Source of the DNA: Saccharopolyspora soli
Lineage (GTDB): Bacteria; Actinomycetota; Actinomycetes; Mycobacteriales; Pseudonocardiaceae
DNA: 51,612 nt
Assembly: GCF_022678645.1 (NCBI RefSeq)
Contig: NZ_JALBWV010000061.1
Coordinates: 1-51,612, forward strand
Direction of reading: 5' to 3'
Below, piece after piece: positions 1 to 7,949 of the stretch. The notes beneath the pieces were generated by a model. That model was not told where the DNA came from. It was given only the letters and a program-made list of their open reading frames with translations, and made no database searches. Position 1 is the first letter of the stretch; the number at the start of each line of letters is the position of its first letter. The position numbers and the translations under genes are program-made.

Positions 1-97
1 GGCCGCCCCCCCGGCGCGCGCGGGCGCGCGGCGGACCCCCCCCCCGCGGCCGCGGGGGGGGGGGGGGCCCCCCCACCCCCCCCCCCCCCCCCCACCT
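1..97. other. G/C homopolymer low-complexity contig edge
   Basis: Almost pure runs of G and C, including C runs of about 20, with no coding potential and no ordered palindromes. It reads as a sequencing or assembly artefact at a contig end rather than a biological telomere. Normal composition starts near base 98. Confidence 0.7.
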
Positions 98-195
98 CCG
101 CAAAGGCCCGGACGAGTGCGTTCCGACGACCACCGGAAATCGCCCGGCACCGCGCACTTGGCGGTGAACCAGATGGCAAGGAAGAGAGGCAGAAC

Positions 196-345
196 ATGAC
201 ATCTGTACTGGTGTGGACGACCGAGACTCCAACCGCTCCCGCCACGAGCTCCGCCACGCCAGCGGAGCCAGTCGTTTACGTGATCTGCCGGACGTGCCAC
301 TACGAGCGGGAAGCGGGCCAAGACTGCGGCCTGCCGTGTGTCTAG
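196..345 (+). CDS. Small Cys-rich protein, 49 aa
   Basis: An ATG at 196 follows a purine-rich AAGAGAGGC ribosome site. The 49-residue product is Thr/Pro/Ala-rich at the N-terminus and ends with CRTCHYEREAGQDCGLPC: four Cys and one His arranged like a minimal zinc ribbon (CxxC...CxxxC). This suggests a small metal-binding protein; no family is recognised. It is the first gene of the plus-strand small-gene block. Confidence 0.5.
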   Translation: MTSVLVWTTETPTAPATSSATPAEPVVYVICRTCHYEREAGQDCGLPCV

Positions 346-398
346 TCAGCCAGTCCACGAATTGCGGTGCACCGGCCAGACGAACGAGCGATGAGCCT

Positions 399-442
399 CG
401 TGCGATGTGGACACCATCACGAGGGCGTGTCCACATCGCACG
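399..442. repeat. Perfect 16-bp inverted repeat
   Basis: Arms 399-414 and 427-442 are exact reverse complements with a 12-nt loop. A further GAGC/GCTC pair flanks them at about 394 and 450. It lies between the small Cys-rich gene and the truncated ssb. No T-tract follows, so terminator, attachment site or operator are all possible. Confidence 0.6.
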
Positions 443-503
443 GATTGCTCATCCAAGCCCCTCGTCATAGACATCAAGGACACGTCTCACAGAGGTCCAC
501 ATA

Positions 504-782
504 ACGCTGACCCGCGGCATGCGGGTCGTAGTGCAGGGCCGGCTGCGCCAGCGCTCCTTCGAGACCAAGGAAGGCGAGAAGCGCACCGTCGCCGAGCTTG
601 AGGTCGACGAGATCGGGCCGTCCCTGCGCTACGCCACCGCCAAAGTCAACAAGGTCAGCCGCAACTCTGGCCCCTCGGGTGGCGGCAACAGCGCCGACGC
701 GCCCGCCGACGACCCGTGGGGCTCCGCCCCTCCGCCGCCTGCCGGGGCCGGCGGTGGTTTCGCCGACGAGCCCCCGTTCTGA
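504..782 (+). pseudogene. ssb: 5'-truncated single-stranded DNA-binding protein
   Basis: The reading frame TLTRGMRVVVQGRL through EVDEIGPSLRYATAKV followed by a Gly/Pro/Asp-rich tail ending DEPPF matches the second half of bacterial SSB, including the acidic tip that recruits partner proteins. The first ~50-60 residues of the OB fold are absent: upstream codons bear no SSB similarity and no good ribosome site precedes the Met at 519. A protein started at 519 (87 aa) would lack half the DNA-binding fold. Either a remnant or a tail-only peptide; remnant is favoured. Confidence 0.7.
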
Positions 783-798
783 CCGGCGCCTCTCCAAC

Positions 799-828
799 CT
801 GGGTCCGGACGTCATCGTCCGGGCCCAG
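799..828 (+). terminator. Hairpin after ssb remnant
   Basis: Thirteen-base arms 799-811 and 816-828 with one mismatch and a TCAT loop, 17 nt after the ssb stop. GC-rich with only short T content after it, as is common for actinomycete terminators. Confidence 0.55.
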
Positions 829-989
829 TTCTCCAGTCAAACCCCTTGCAATGGCCGCGGGCAAACAGGTCCCCGTCGGTGGGCGCGCACGAGACGAAAG
901 CCAGCCCATGCTCCTGGCTCAGCCGCCGCGACCGCCGCTCTCGTCAGCCACACCGACCCCATCTCCCGCACTCTCCCCTGGAGGACCCG

Positions 990-1586
990 TTGTTCATTCC
1001 GCCCACCACCACGACTCTCGCCGAGTTCGACACCCAGTCCGGCGGCGGGGTCCACGCCTGCCGCGTCCTGCGCTTGGACGTCACGTCCACCGCCCGCGCG
1101 GCGCGGGTCGTACACAACCTCGACGGCATCGGCTATGCCGTGTCCGCCGACCGGCTCCGCGACGCCGGCGTCGAGCTGTGGCGGCGCTGGACCAGCGAGC
1201 ACCCCACCCGCATCCCGCACGTGCTGCTCGGGCTGGACACCGGTGGGATCATCCCGACCGCCACGGTGGCACTGGCCGCCGACCTGCCCTACCAGGTTGC
1301 GTGGAAGCTCGAACTGGACCTGCTGAGCCCGAACAAGCACAGGTTCACCGCGCCGCACGGCCCCAACAAACTCGTCCACGTCTACGCCGACGTCGCCGAC
1401 CGCCGCGTGCTACTGGTGGACGACCAGATCACCAGCGGCTATACCCTGCGCAACCTCACCGAGGTGCTGCGCGACGCCGGGGCCGTCGTGCTGGGCGCGC
1501 TGTGCCTGGTGGAGGACACCTCCGGCGACGGCCGGGCCCTGCTGGAGAAGAACGGGGTGCCGGTCTGCGCGCTGACCACCCTGTGA
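990..1586 (+). CDS. Phosphoribosyltransferase-like protein
   Basis: 198 aa from a TTG at 990 placed 5 nt after GGAGG. Residues 139-151 read RRVLLVDDQITSG, the PRPP-binding loop of type I phosphoribosyltransferases (hydrophobic stretch, DD at 144-145, then T-S-G). An upstream LLGLDTGGIIPTA (79-91) fits the family's first conserved loop. Members transfer phosphoribose to or from purine, pyrimidine or orotate bases; the substrate cannot be told here. The spacing to orotate phosphoribosyltransferase is similar but without clear orthology. Position next to ssb and partition genes suggests nucleotide salvage carried by the element. Confidence 0.75.
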   Translation: MFIPPTTTTLAEFDTQSGGGVHACRVLRLDVTSTARAARVVHNLDGIGYAVSADRLRDAGVELWRRWTSEHPTRIPHVLLGLDTGGIIPTATVALAADLPYQVAWKLELDLLSPNKHRFTAPHGPNKLVHVYADVADRRVLLVDDQITSGYTLRNLTEVLRDAGAVVLGALCLVEDTSGDGRALLEKNGVPVCALTTL

Positions 1587-1659
1587 TCCAGCGTCCCGAC
1601 GGACATGTCGGCCATTCGAAAGTCCCGACAGCCGGTCGCTCATCCACGGGCGCCTCCTG

Positions 1660-1878
1660 TTGGCAACCCACCCTCACGTTCCCAACGAGGAACCGCCGAA
1701 CTCGCGGGGTGTCGCACAGTGGGAGCTGGGCCTGCGGTTGCGGCAGGTCATGGTCGAGAAGCACGAGGTCCCCGCCGACCGGCTGCGCATCGAGCTGCTG
1801 CCGACCGGCACCAGCTTCGTCATCGACGAGCAGGAGAAGGCGGAGCAGGGGCCGCTCGAAGTTGAAGTTCAGGATTGA
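1660..1878 (+). CDS. Hypothetical protein, 72 aa
   Basis: Starts at a TTG after a CCTCC-containing stretch (weak ribosome site) and ends 12 nt before the next gene, so the two are probably cotranscribed. The C-terminal half (LRLRQVMVEKHEVPADRLRI...) is charged and plausibly helical. No family recognised. The true start may be inside the first 20 residues. Confidence 0.5.
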   Translation: MATHPHVPNEEPPNSRGVAQWELGLRLRQVMVEKHEVPADRLRIELLPTGTSFVIDEQEKAEQGPLEVEVQD

Positions 1879-1890
1879 GGAGAGCAACTG

Positions 1891-2262
1891 ATGGGCAACA
1901 TCATCATCAAGGCCGCCCGCGACCGGGACCTGTACGTGGAGTGGTTCGACGCCCCGACCGCCATCGGCAACCGCGCTGAGATGCTGGATTACCTAGGCCA
2001 GAAGTTCGGAAGCAGCCCGTCCGACCCGCCCGAGGTACGGATGCAGCGGGCCGACGAGAACGGGTCCAGCTCGAAGCGTAACCCGCACGCGCCTGGCTAC
2101 ACCGGCCCGTTGGAGGGCTCGTGGGAGGACACCGGGTTCGTGGTGGAACAGCGCGGCTGGCTGCCCCGTGCCCGGCTCGCCGAGTTCCTCGACGCCTACC
2201 TGGTCGACCCGGAGAAGGCGTACAAGCTCCTCGACCCCTTCGGGGACGACCAGGACAGTTGA
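1891..2262 (+). CDS. Hypothetical protein, 123 aa
   Basis: ATG at 1891 preceded by GAGGAGAG, a strong ribosome site. Acidic soluble protein starting MGNIIIKAARDRDLYVEW and containing VEQRGWLPRARLAEFLDAYLVDP. Codon use matches the neighbours, so it is very likely real. It lies 12 nt after the 72-aa gene as a two-gene unit. Function unknown. Confidence 0.7.
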   Translation: MGNIIIKAARDRDLYVEWFDAPTAIGNRAEMLDYLGQKFGSSPSDPPEVRMQRADENGSSSKRNPHAPGYTGPLEGSWEDTGFVVEQRGWLPRARLAEFLDAYLVDPEKAYKLLDPFGDDQDS

Positions 2263-2447
2263 GCGTCAGGTTGGCGGGCGGCCGGGCCGCGCGTCTTCCT
2301 GCCAGGTCACAGGAATGCGAACCGGTCCAGGTCAGCCCGTAATTCCACTCCAGCAGTTCAGTGAGTTCGGCCGCGTCACTCAGATCCAGGTTCATGGCGG
2401 TGGCGAAGCCAATGGCAGGCATCCTCGACCGCGGAAGCGGCATTCCT

Positions 2448-2571
2448 GAGTTTGCGACCGCCAAGGTCAACACGGTAAGCCGCCGCCGCAGCAGCGGTTT
2501 CGGTGGCGGCGCGGGTGCTCCGGTCGTGGATCCGTGGAGCAACCAGCAGCCCGTCGAAGCACCCGTTCTGA
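2448..2571 (+). pseudogene. ssb: Second ssb C-terminal remnant
   Basis: Translation EFATAKVNTVSRRRS, then Gly-rich DPWSNQQPVEAP, parallels the tail of the upstream ssb remnant (RYATAKVNKVSRN...DPWG...DEPPF). The OB fold is missing and a one-base shift near the end converts the expected '...PPF stop' into read-through toward the next gene. A genuine terminator follows at 2584, as expected after an ssb gene, so this is a decayed copy. Confidence 0.65.
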
Positions 2572-2583
2572 TCCCGTCCTCGG

Positions 2584-2616
2584 CTGGGTACAGCGCCGCT
2601 GTGCCCAGCCCTTTTT
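2584..2616 (+). terminator. Intrinsic terminator after ssb remnant 2
   Basis: Twelve-base arms 2584-2595 and 2597-2608 with one mismatch, followed by CCC and TTTTT (2612-2616). It sits 13 nt after the ancestral ssb stop and before the next gene's start, so it separates the two. Confidence 0.7.
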
Positions 2617-2636
2617 CGATCACCACGAGGCACACG

Positions 2637-3251
2637 TTGGACACCGACGAATCACTTCCCACCGCTGTCGCCGTCAGGTCCGCAACGATCCCGCTGCACC
2701 CTCTTGGCACGGCCGACCTGCTGCACCGCCGTCGTCGCCGACTGCACGCGCTCACCCACGACCCGGCCCGAACCGGGCTCTCGCCCACGATGCGGCTGCA
2801 GCACGACATCACGATCGTCCGCCACACCATCCTGGCCATCGGCAAGCAGACGGACCCCACTACCAACCGCAAGCCGCTGACCGAGGACGAACTGTTGCAG
2901 GTAGCGGTCGCCATTCATGACGCCGAGGTGCGCGAGGTCTGCCTGAGCACGGCGCGGACGTGGCTGTCACGCCCAGCCGAACGGCTCTGGCTCTCGGTGA
3001 CCCGAGCGGTCCCCGCCCCGTACTCCGCCGACGCGGCGTCCCTTCTGGCGTACTCGGCCTATACCCGCTTGGACGACGTCCTCGCGCGCCGTGCCGTGGA
3101 CCGCGCTCACCAGGCCGACCCAGACCACCCGCTCGCGGCCGCCGTCACCGCCGCGCTCGACGACCGCACCGATCCCGGCATGTTCGCTCCGTCCTCAGCG
3201 GTCACCGCACAGTTCCGGCGGTTCCTCACTCACGTCCCGCCCCGTGCGTAG
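2637..3251 (+). CDS. DUF4192-like protein, 204 aa
   Basis: A TTG at 2637 is chosen because the upstream frame runs through a terminator and an ssb remnant. The C-terminal half (PAERLWLSVTRAVPAPYSAD..., LLAYSAYTRLDDVLARRAVD, ADPDHPLAAAVTAAL) matches the helical C-terminal part of the actinobacterial DUF4192 family. At ~204 aa it is shorter than the usual 300-400, and the N-terminal family region is replaced by charged helical sequence. Role unknown; such genes often neighbour ParB-like genes on actinomycete elements, as here. Confidence 0.65.
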   Translation: MDTDESLPTAVAVRSATIPLHPLGTADLLHRRRRRLHALTHDPARTGLSPTMRLQHDITIVRHTILAIGKQTDPTTNRKPLTEDELLQVAVAIHDAEVREVCLSTARTWLSRPAERLWLSVTRAVPAPYSADAASLLAYSAYTRLDDVLARRAVDRAHQADPDHPLAAAVTAALDDRTDPGMFAPSSAVTAQFRRFLTHVPPRA

Positions 3252-3350
3252 GTCCTTCAACCCCCGTTCCAGGTCGGCCCCGGTCCCCGCGTTTCAGCAA
3301 GGGAGTGCGGGGCCAGGTCAACCTCGTCCCCATACAACAAGGAGTCCACG

Positions 3351-3671
3351 GTGGACACACCGTCTACCCGCGTTCGCGCCCACACCGCCCTCGACCACGC
3401 CGTCGCCGCCACACCCACACAGCAGTGGCTCCGGCTCGCTCCGAACCTTCGGTTCGCCCCCTCCGAGCGGATGAACCCGATCGCGGTGTCGACCACGACC
3501 GACGAGTTCGTCCTGTCAGTGCACCACGACGAGTCCGGCTGGACCTATCGCGTCGCCGCTGCTGGCGACCTCATCGCCGACAGCACCGTCGGCGACGCCC
3601 ACACCGCCCTGGTGCGGGCCGAACTCGTCGTGCTGCAGCGCCGCCAACTCACGCAGGCACCTCCCGCATAA
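3351..3671 (+). CDS. Hypothetical protein, 106 aa
   Basis: GTG at 3351 with AAGGAG 7 nt upstream. The middle (VSTTTDEFVLSVHHDESGWTYRVAAAGDLIADSTVGDAHTA) looks like a small beta-rich domain followed by a helix. Good codon use supports a real gene. It ends 10 nt before a long hairpin terminator. No family recognised. Confidence 0.65.
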   Translation: MDTPSTRVRAHTALDHAVAATPTQQWLRLAPNLRFAPSERMNPIAVSTTTDEFVLSVHHDESGWTYRVAAAGDLIADSTVGDAHTALVRAELVVLQRRQLTQAPPA

Positions 3672-3681
3672 CCCCAGCACC

Positions 3682-3726
3682 AAAACGGGCCCTGCCAGGT
3701 GAAAAAGACCAGGCAGGGCCCGTTTT
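3682..3726. terminator. Perfect 15-bp hairpin terminator
   Basis: Arms 3682-3696 and 3712-3726 are perfectly complementary, beginning AAAAC and ending GTTTT, so the element can terminate in both directions. The loop is 15 nt and A-rich. It separates the 106-aa gene from the parB-like gene. Confidence 0.85.
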
Positions 3727-3787
3727 GTATCCGTTCCGCCCGGCCGTCGGATCTCCGGCAGGCCACTGACGAAAGGACACCACTTCG

Positions 3788-5656
3788 ATGATGATGGTCA
3801 TCGACGGCGTGATCACCGAAGACGAGCTGCGCGACCAACCGCATGAGGTTGGCCGGGCCCGCTACGTCGACCTCAACCCTCGACACATCGGGCTGGACGG
3901 GAACGCCCGCGAAGTCGTCGAGATCGCCAAGAACTATCCCGGATTTGTCAAGTCCATCGCGAACGGTGGCGTCAAACAGGACGTCGTCGTCGACCGACTC
4001 CCCAACGGCGAGATCCACGCCCGCTACGGACACCGCCGAGTCGCCGGATCCTGCGCCGCCGACCTCAACACGGTCACAGCCAAGGTTATCGACGTCGCCG
4101 AGCTGGACCTGTTCGAGCGACGCAAAGACCAGGTGATGGAAAACGACCATCGGGTCGGCTTCACCACGGCCGAGCGCGCCCACGCCTACAACGACATGGC
4201 GCTGTTCGGGTTCACCGCTGACGACCTCGCCGATCAGCTCGGCGCCGACCCCGACGTGGTCAAGGCCAGCCTGACAGTCGCAGCGAGCACGAACGCCCAG
4301 CAGGCTCTCCAGAAGGCCCCGCAGCTCGATGTCGAGACGGCGGTCGCGTTCGAGGAGTTCGCCGAGTGGCCCGACGCGCTCGACGCACTCAACAAGGACC
4401 TCGACAAGAATCCCGACCAACTTCCGCACACGATCGCGCTGTGGCGCAGGCGCATCGCCTCCCGCCAGCGCATCCAGGCCAAGGCCGACGAGCTGCGCGA
4501 ACAGGGGTACACGGTCTACACCGAACTGCCCGACACCGCACGCCCGGTTCGGGAACTGCTGGCCTCGAAGACCGACCCCATTGGTCTGACCACCGAGGGG
4601 CACGAGTCCTGCGAAGGCCACGGTGTCCTGGTCACGACCAGGTTGGACGACGAAGTGATGATCAAAGCCGTCTGCCTCGACTGGCGCAAACACGGTCACC
4701 TCGACCGGTTCACCTTCTCCGTGAACAGCAGCAGCGGATCGACCTCGCCCAGCACCACTCCGGAACAAGACACCGCGGCCCGTCGGCGGGTGCGTAAGAA
4801 CAACGAGGTCTGGCGCGCCTCGGAAGAGGTACGCCGCAAGTTCGTGCGCAAGCTCGTCGCGGGCAAGAAACCGCCGAAGCAAGCGCAGCGGTTCATCAAC
4901 GAAGCCCTGCTCACCGCGACCTACGACCTGCGTCGCGCGTGCGAGCGCCGCCACTCCGGCGCGATCACGGTGCTCGATCTCCCAAGCAAGCACGGCGATA
5001 AGCACCCGCTCGCGCCAACCAGCTCCACCAGCGAGGCCCGCGCCACGCTGCAGACACTCGGTCTGCTGCTCGGCGCGCTGGAGACGGAACTGTCGGTGCA
5101 GACCTGGCGGCAGCCCGGCCCGGAAGCCAAGCTCTACTTCCGCTGGCTTGATCTCTGGGGCTACAAGCCCTCGACGGTCGAAAAGCTGGTTCTTGATCCG
5201 ACGGCCGACGCGGACGAATGGCCCGTCCTCACCCTCGGCAAGACCGCCCCGTCGAACAAGACTGACGCCACGCCGAACCAGGACAACGACGCCGCCGAGG
5301 ACGTCGCAGCAAACGACCTGCCTGCCGACGAGGCGCTCGACGGTGCCGACCTCGACATTGGGCCGGAGCCCGACGACGTTGTACCGGTCTCGGCCCCCGA
5401 CGACGCGCCGGCGGAGTTCGACAACGTCCCGAACCCGGACTCGGAGTCCGATGTGGACGAGAACGGGGATCCCGAACTGGCGTCGGTGGGTGATCCGGCC
5501 ATCGGCGTGACCGCCGACGCGGCGGAGCTCTACGCCGCCCTCGCTGACGAGGACTTCGTCCCCAGCAACAGCGACGACCGTTCTGCGGCAGATCTCGTGC
5601 TCTCGCCGAGCGACCGCCACGACGTCAGCGCATCCGAACTCGTCGGCGCGCCGTGA
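3788..5656 (+). CDS. parB: ParB/KorB-like partition protein, 622 aa
   Basis: ATG at 3788 follows GAAAGGA. Residues ~24-110 form a ParB N-terminal nuclease-like domain with RYGHRRV at 79-85, the CTP/phosphate-binding motif of the family. MEND (117-120) and an HTH at 141-165 (GFTADDLADQLGADPDVVKASL) follow. The remaining ~450 residues are charged and end in an Asp/Glu/Pro-rich acidic tail (from ~490), which makes the protein about twice the usual ParB size. ParB proteins load on parS sites and act with ParA in segregation, or regulate plasmid genes as KorB does. No ParA is seen in the window. Confidence 0.85.
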   Translation: MMMVIDGVITEDELRDQPHEVGRARYVDLNPRHIGLDGNAREVVEIAKNYPGFVKSIANGGVKQDVVVDRLPNGEIHARYGHRRVAGSCAADLNTVTAKVIDVAELDLFERRKDQVMENDHRVGFTTAERAHAYNDMALFGFTADDLADQLGADPDVVKASLTVAASTNAQQALQKAPQLDVETAVAFEEFAEWPDALDALNKDLDKNPDQLPHTIALWRRRIASRQRIQAKADELREQGYTVYTELPDTARPVRELLASKTDPIGLTTEGHESCEGHGVLVTTRLDDEVMIKAVCLDWRKHGHLDRFTFSVNSSSGSTSPSTTPEQDTAARRRVRKNNEVWRASEEVRRKFVRKLVAGKKPPKQAQRFINEALLTATYDLRRACERRHSGAITVLDLPSKHGDKHPLAPTSSTSEARATLQTLGLLLGALETELSVQTWRQPGPEAKLYFRWLDLWGYKPSTVEKLVLDPTADADEWPVLTLGKTAPSNKTDATPNQDNDAAEDVAANDLPADEALDGADLDIGPEPDDVVPVSAPDDAPAEFDNVPNPDSESDVDENGDPELASVGDPAIGVTADAAELYAALADEDFVPSNSDDRSAADLVLSPSDRHDVSASELVGAP

Positions 5657-5682
5657 CCGACTGATTCCCGCTCCCCGCAACC

Positions 5683-5725
5683 ACACAGCGGCGCCCAGCA
5701 CACCTCGTGCCGGGCGCCGCTGTGT
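5683..5725. terminator. Perfect 14-bp hairpin after parB
   Basis: Arms 5683-5696 and 5712-5725 are exact complements (ACACAGCGGCGCCC type) around a 15-nt loop, 26 nt after the parB stop. No T-tract. It ends 38 nt before the methyltransferase start. Confidence 0.8.
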
Positions 5726-5763
5726 GCGTTCGCGCCCACCGCACCGCAGAAAGGACCCACCCG

Positions 5764-6573
5764 ATGGCGATGACCCGACGCGACGAGCAGCTGCACCACC
5801 AGGCCGATCAGCTCACCCGCCTCGCCCGCGACCTGCACAGCGACGAGAAGCTGTTCATCCTCAAGCACTGGAACGCCGCCGCCACCAACCGGCACCGCAC
5901 CACCGGCGCCTGGTTCACCCCGCTCAGCCTCGCCCGCGACCTCTCGATCGGACTCGGCGACTCCACCAACACCGTCATCGACCTCTGCGCCGGTATCGGC
6001 CACCTCACCTGGGAATGCCGAGACCTCGCCGGACGGCTCTGGAACAACCAGGACCCGCGCCGCGTGATCTGCGTCGAGCGCGAAGAAGAGTACGTCCGAG
6101 TCGGCCGGAAAATCCTGCCCGACGCGCACTGGATCTGCGCCAACGCCTTCACCGTCATCACCGACCCCACCAGCTACGGGATCATCGACCGCGTCGACGT
6201 CGCGATCAGCAACCCGCCCTACGGACGCGCCGACATCAACGGCACCGGCCCCCGCTACACCGGCAAACGAGCCGAATATCACGTCCTCGACGCCGCCGCC
6301 GAACTCGCACAGCGCGCCGTGTTCCTCATCCCCCAGGACTCCGCGCCGTTCGCCTACAGCGGCCGCCAGAACTACGTCGAGAAACGCAGCGATGAGTACG
6401 AGCGGTTCGTCCGCGAGACCGGACTCGTCCTCAAACCGAACTGCGGCATCGACACCCACACCCACGACGACGGGTGGCACTACCCCGCACCCCGCACCGA
6501 AGTCGTGCTCGCCGACCTCCAGCCCGCCCGCCAGGAGGCCCACCAGCCCGAGCTCGCCCTCACCGCCCAGTAA
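5764..6573 (+). CDS. Orphan N6-adenine DNA methyltransferase, 269 aa
   Basis: ATG at 5764 with GAAAGGA upstream; an upstream in-frame extension through the terminator is rejected. Motif X region FTPLSLARDL (~45-55), motif I DLCAGIGHL from residue 73 (SAM binding) and motif IV NPPY at 150-153 (catalytic) identify an N6-adenine DNA methyltransferase of the N12 type. No specificity subunit or restriction endonuclease is next to it, so a solitary enzyme is likely, acting to protect the element or mark its DNA. It follows parB across a hairpin and may have its own transcript. Confidence 0.85.
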   Translation: MAMTRRDEQLHHQADQLTRLARDLHSDEKLFILKHWNAAATNRHRTTGAWFTPLSLARDLSIGLGDSTNTVIDLCAGIGHLTWECRDLAGRLWNNQDPRRVICVEREEEYVRVGRKILPDAHWICANAFTVITDPTSYGIIDRVDVAISNPPYGRADINGTGPRYTGKRAEYHVLDAAAELAQRAVFLIPQDSAPFAYSGRQNYVEKRSDEYERFVRETGLVLKPNCGIDTHTHDDGWHYPAPRTEVVLADLQPARQEAHQPELALTAQ

Positions 6574-6614
6574 CCCAACCAACCCCGTACCGACTCGTCT
6601 TGCGAGGACACTCT

Positions 6615-7157
6615 GTGAACATCACCCGCGCCGACACCGTGGTCGCTGGCGACGCTGACCCGACCGTCCAGCTGCCCAGGCTGGGCGTGCCGCAGTGCGG
6701 CGCGCTCGGCCCGAACGCTGTGCGCTGCACCCGGCAAGCCGGGCACACCGGCCGCCTGCACCTGGCCGGAGACAACGGGCGCGTGCACGCTACCTGGGGC
6801 TGGCGTCAGCTCCGCCTCACGCCCGCTCGCGTGCTCACGGTCGCTGTGCTGGAACTCGACGTTGCGCTCCACGCGTCGACGCCGCAGCGCCGCGGCGACC
6901 GCGCGCTCGTCCGCACCCAGCGACCCGGGACGGCTGCGACCTTCACCGTCTATCACCGTGACCACCAGGTTCCTGCTTCCCAGCGGGCATGGCGCCAGGC
7001 CACCGCGCCTCTGATCGCCGAGCACGTGCTGTATTGGGCGGCCCGCGGCAAACCGGCGCCGCTGAACAAGCCCGCGCCTGAGCTGGATCAGTGGCTCAAC
7101 CAGCACGCGGCCATCCAACGCGTGCAAGCCCACCCCACGGCACTCGCCGGGCACTGA
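6615..7157 (+). CDS. Hypothetical Cys/His-motif protein, paralogue A (180 aa)
   Basis: GTG at 6615 follows GCGAGGA. Residues near 30-55 carry CGALGPNAVRC...H...H, a C-x9-C-x5-H-x4-H pattern followed by AGD, which is compatible with a zinc knuckle. The same pattern and overall layout, including a C-terminal LDQWLNQHAA, recur in the protein at 15600-16118 (FDQWLNHVAA), so the two are paralogues about 9 kb apart. Function unknown. A hairpin follows the gene. Confidence 0.7.
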   Translation: MNITRADTVVAGDADPTVQLPRLGVPQCGALGPNAVRCTRQAGHTGRLHLAGDNGRVHATWGWRQLRLTPARVLTVAVLELDVALHASTPQRRGDRALVRTQRPGTAATFTVYHRDHQVPASQRAWRQATAPLIAEHVLYWAARGKPAPLNKPAPELDQWLNQHAAIQRVQAHPTALAGH

Positions 7158-7177
7158 CGCGCAGTCAGTCAGCAAGA

Positions 7178-7203
7178 CCCGGCCACGAATACACGTGGCC
7201 GGG
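7178..7203 (+). terminator. Hairpin after paralogue A
   Basis: Nine-base perfect arms 7178-7186 and 7195-7203 (CCCGGCCAC / GTGGCCGGG) extended by AAG/CTT pairs, 20 nt after the stop codon. Confidence 0.65.
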
Positions 7204-7251
7204 CCTTGCTGTCGTCCAAATTCGTCCACTGTAGACATAAAGATCGAGTAA

Positions 7252-7371
7252 CGCTCGACGCTCGACGACCCCGAGCACAGGATCAAGATCGCCCGCCACA
7301 ACGCGGCCGTGTTCACCGACGTCGGCGCTCCCGGCCGCGCCTCCTCCACTGACCTGACCGACGAGCTTTAG
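7252..7371 (+). pseudogene. Remnant of an unknown gene
   Basis: An open frame LDDPEHRIKIARHNAAVF...STDLTDEL ends at TAG 7369-7371 but has an in-frame TAA at 7249 and no start codon. Codon bias is coding-like, so it appears to be the 3' end of a decayed gene. Confidence 0.4.
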
Positions 7372-7418
7372 CAGCGCCTCGCGCTGCTCTTCAACTCGAA
7401 CGCAATGGGAGCAGCCTC

Positions 7419-7730
7419 ATGACCACCACGCCCTTCGCGGACTCAGCTGTGCTGCACGCCATGCAGCTCGACGGGTTCGATCCCGACCGCGGAACCTACT
7501 ACCGCGGCGAAGTCCGCGGCCCCCTCGGCGCGCTGATCGAGCTGGGCGTCGACGGCACTACCGGAACGGTGACGTTCTATCGCTACGCCGATGGCGCGTA
7601 CCTCGGCGCCGAAGGTCGTACCGACATCCGCCTCGACTCCGGCTCCTTCGAGCGTTGGATCACCACGTGTTTCCAGACGATGCGGGCCAAGCTCGACCTC
7701 GCTGACGCGGCCGCGGCGTACACGAGCTAA
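7419..7730 (+). CDS. Hypothetical protein, 103 aa
   Basis: ATG at 7419 after GGGAGC. Beta-rich sequence (YYRGEVRGPLGALIELGVDGTTGTVTFYRYADG) followed by a helical end (MRAKLDLADAAAAY). Coding-like composition. First of a run of short genes to 8831; no family recognised. Confidence 0.65.
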   Translation: MTTTPFADSAVLHAMQLDGFDPDRGTYYRGEVRGPLGALIELGVDGTTGTVTFYRYADGAYLGAEGRTDIRLDSGSFERWITTCFQTMRAKLDLADAAAAYTS

Positions 7731-7733
7731 GCG

Positions 7734-7949
7734 GTGTTTATCCCGGAAAGCGAACTCCTGGGCGTACTCGCTGAGCACGGTATTGGCCCGTAGGTCCATG
7801 ACGCCTACGGCCGCCCCCAGAGCGTCGAGGACTGGGTCGAGGACCCTCCGAGTTCCCAGCGGCGGCGAATCAGCACGACCCCGCTCGCCCTTCTCCGACT
7901 GTCCGCACCCGCCGCACTCCACCACGTCTACATGGGAGAACCACGATGA
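7734..7949 (+). pseudogene. Short gene interrupted by in-frame TAG
   Basis: GTG at 7734 opens MFIPESELLGVLAEHGIGP, then TAG at 7791-7793. The same frame continues VHDAYGRPQSVEDWVEDPP to a TGA overlapping the next ATG (ATGA at 7946). Both sides look coding, so a single nonsense change in a ~71-codon gene is the simplest reading. Confidence 0.4.

Noticed and set aside
1..97. Telomere of a linear replicon
   Set aside because: Pure G/C homopolymers without the ordered palindromes of actinomycete telomeres; more likely artefact.
2296..2395. Minus-strand fragment MNLDLSDAAELTELLEWNYG
   Set aside because: Looks protein-like for about 25 residues but has no ribosome site and runs on into the antisense of well-supported genes; at most a remnant.
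3545..5701. 718-aa minus-strand frame opposite parB
   Set aside because: Val/Gly/Arg-rich antisense shadow typical of GC-rich genes; parB has motifs, ribosome site and terminator.
7466..7490. GGTTCGATCCC, like a tRNA T-loop
   Set aside because: It is inside the well-supported 103-aa gene (DGFDPDRG) and no acceptor or anticodon stem pairs with it.
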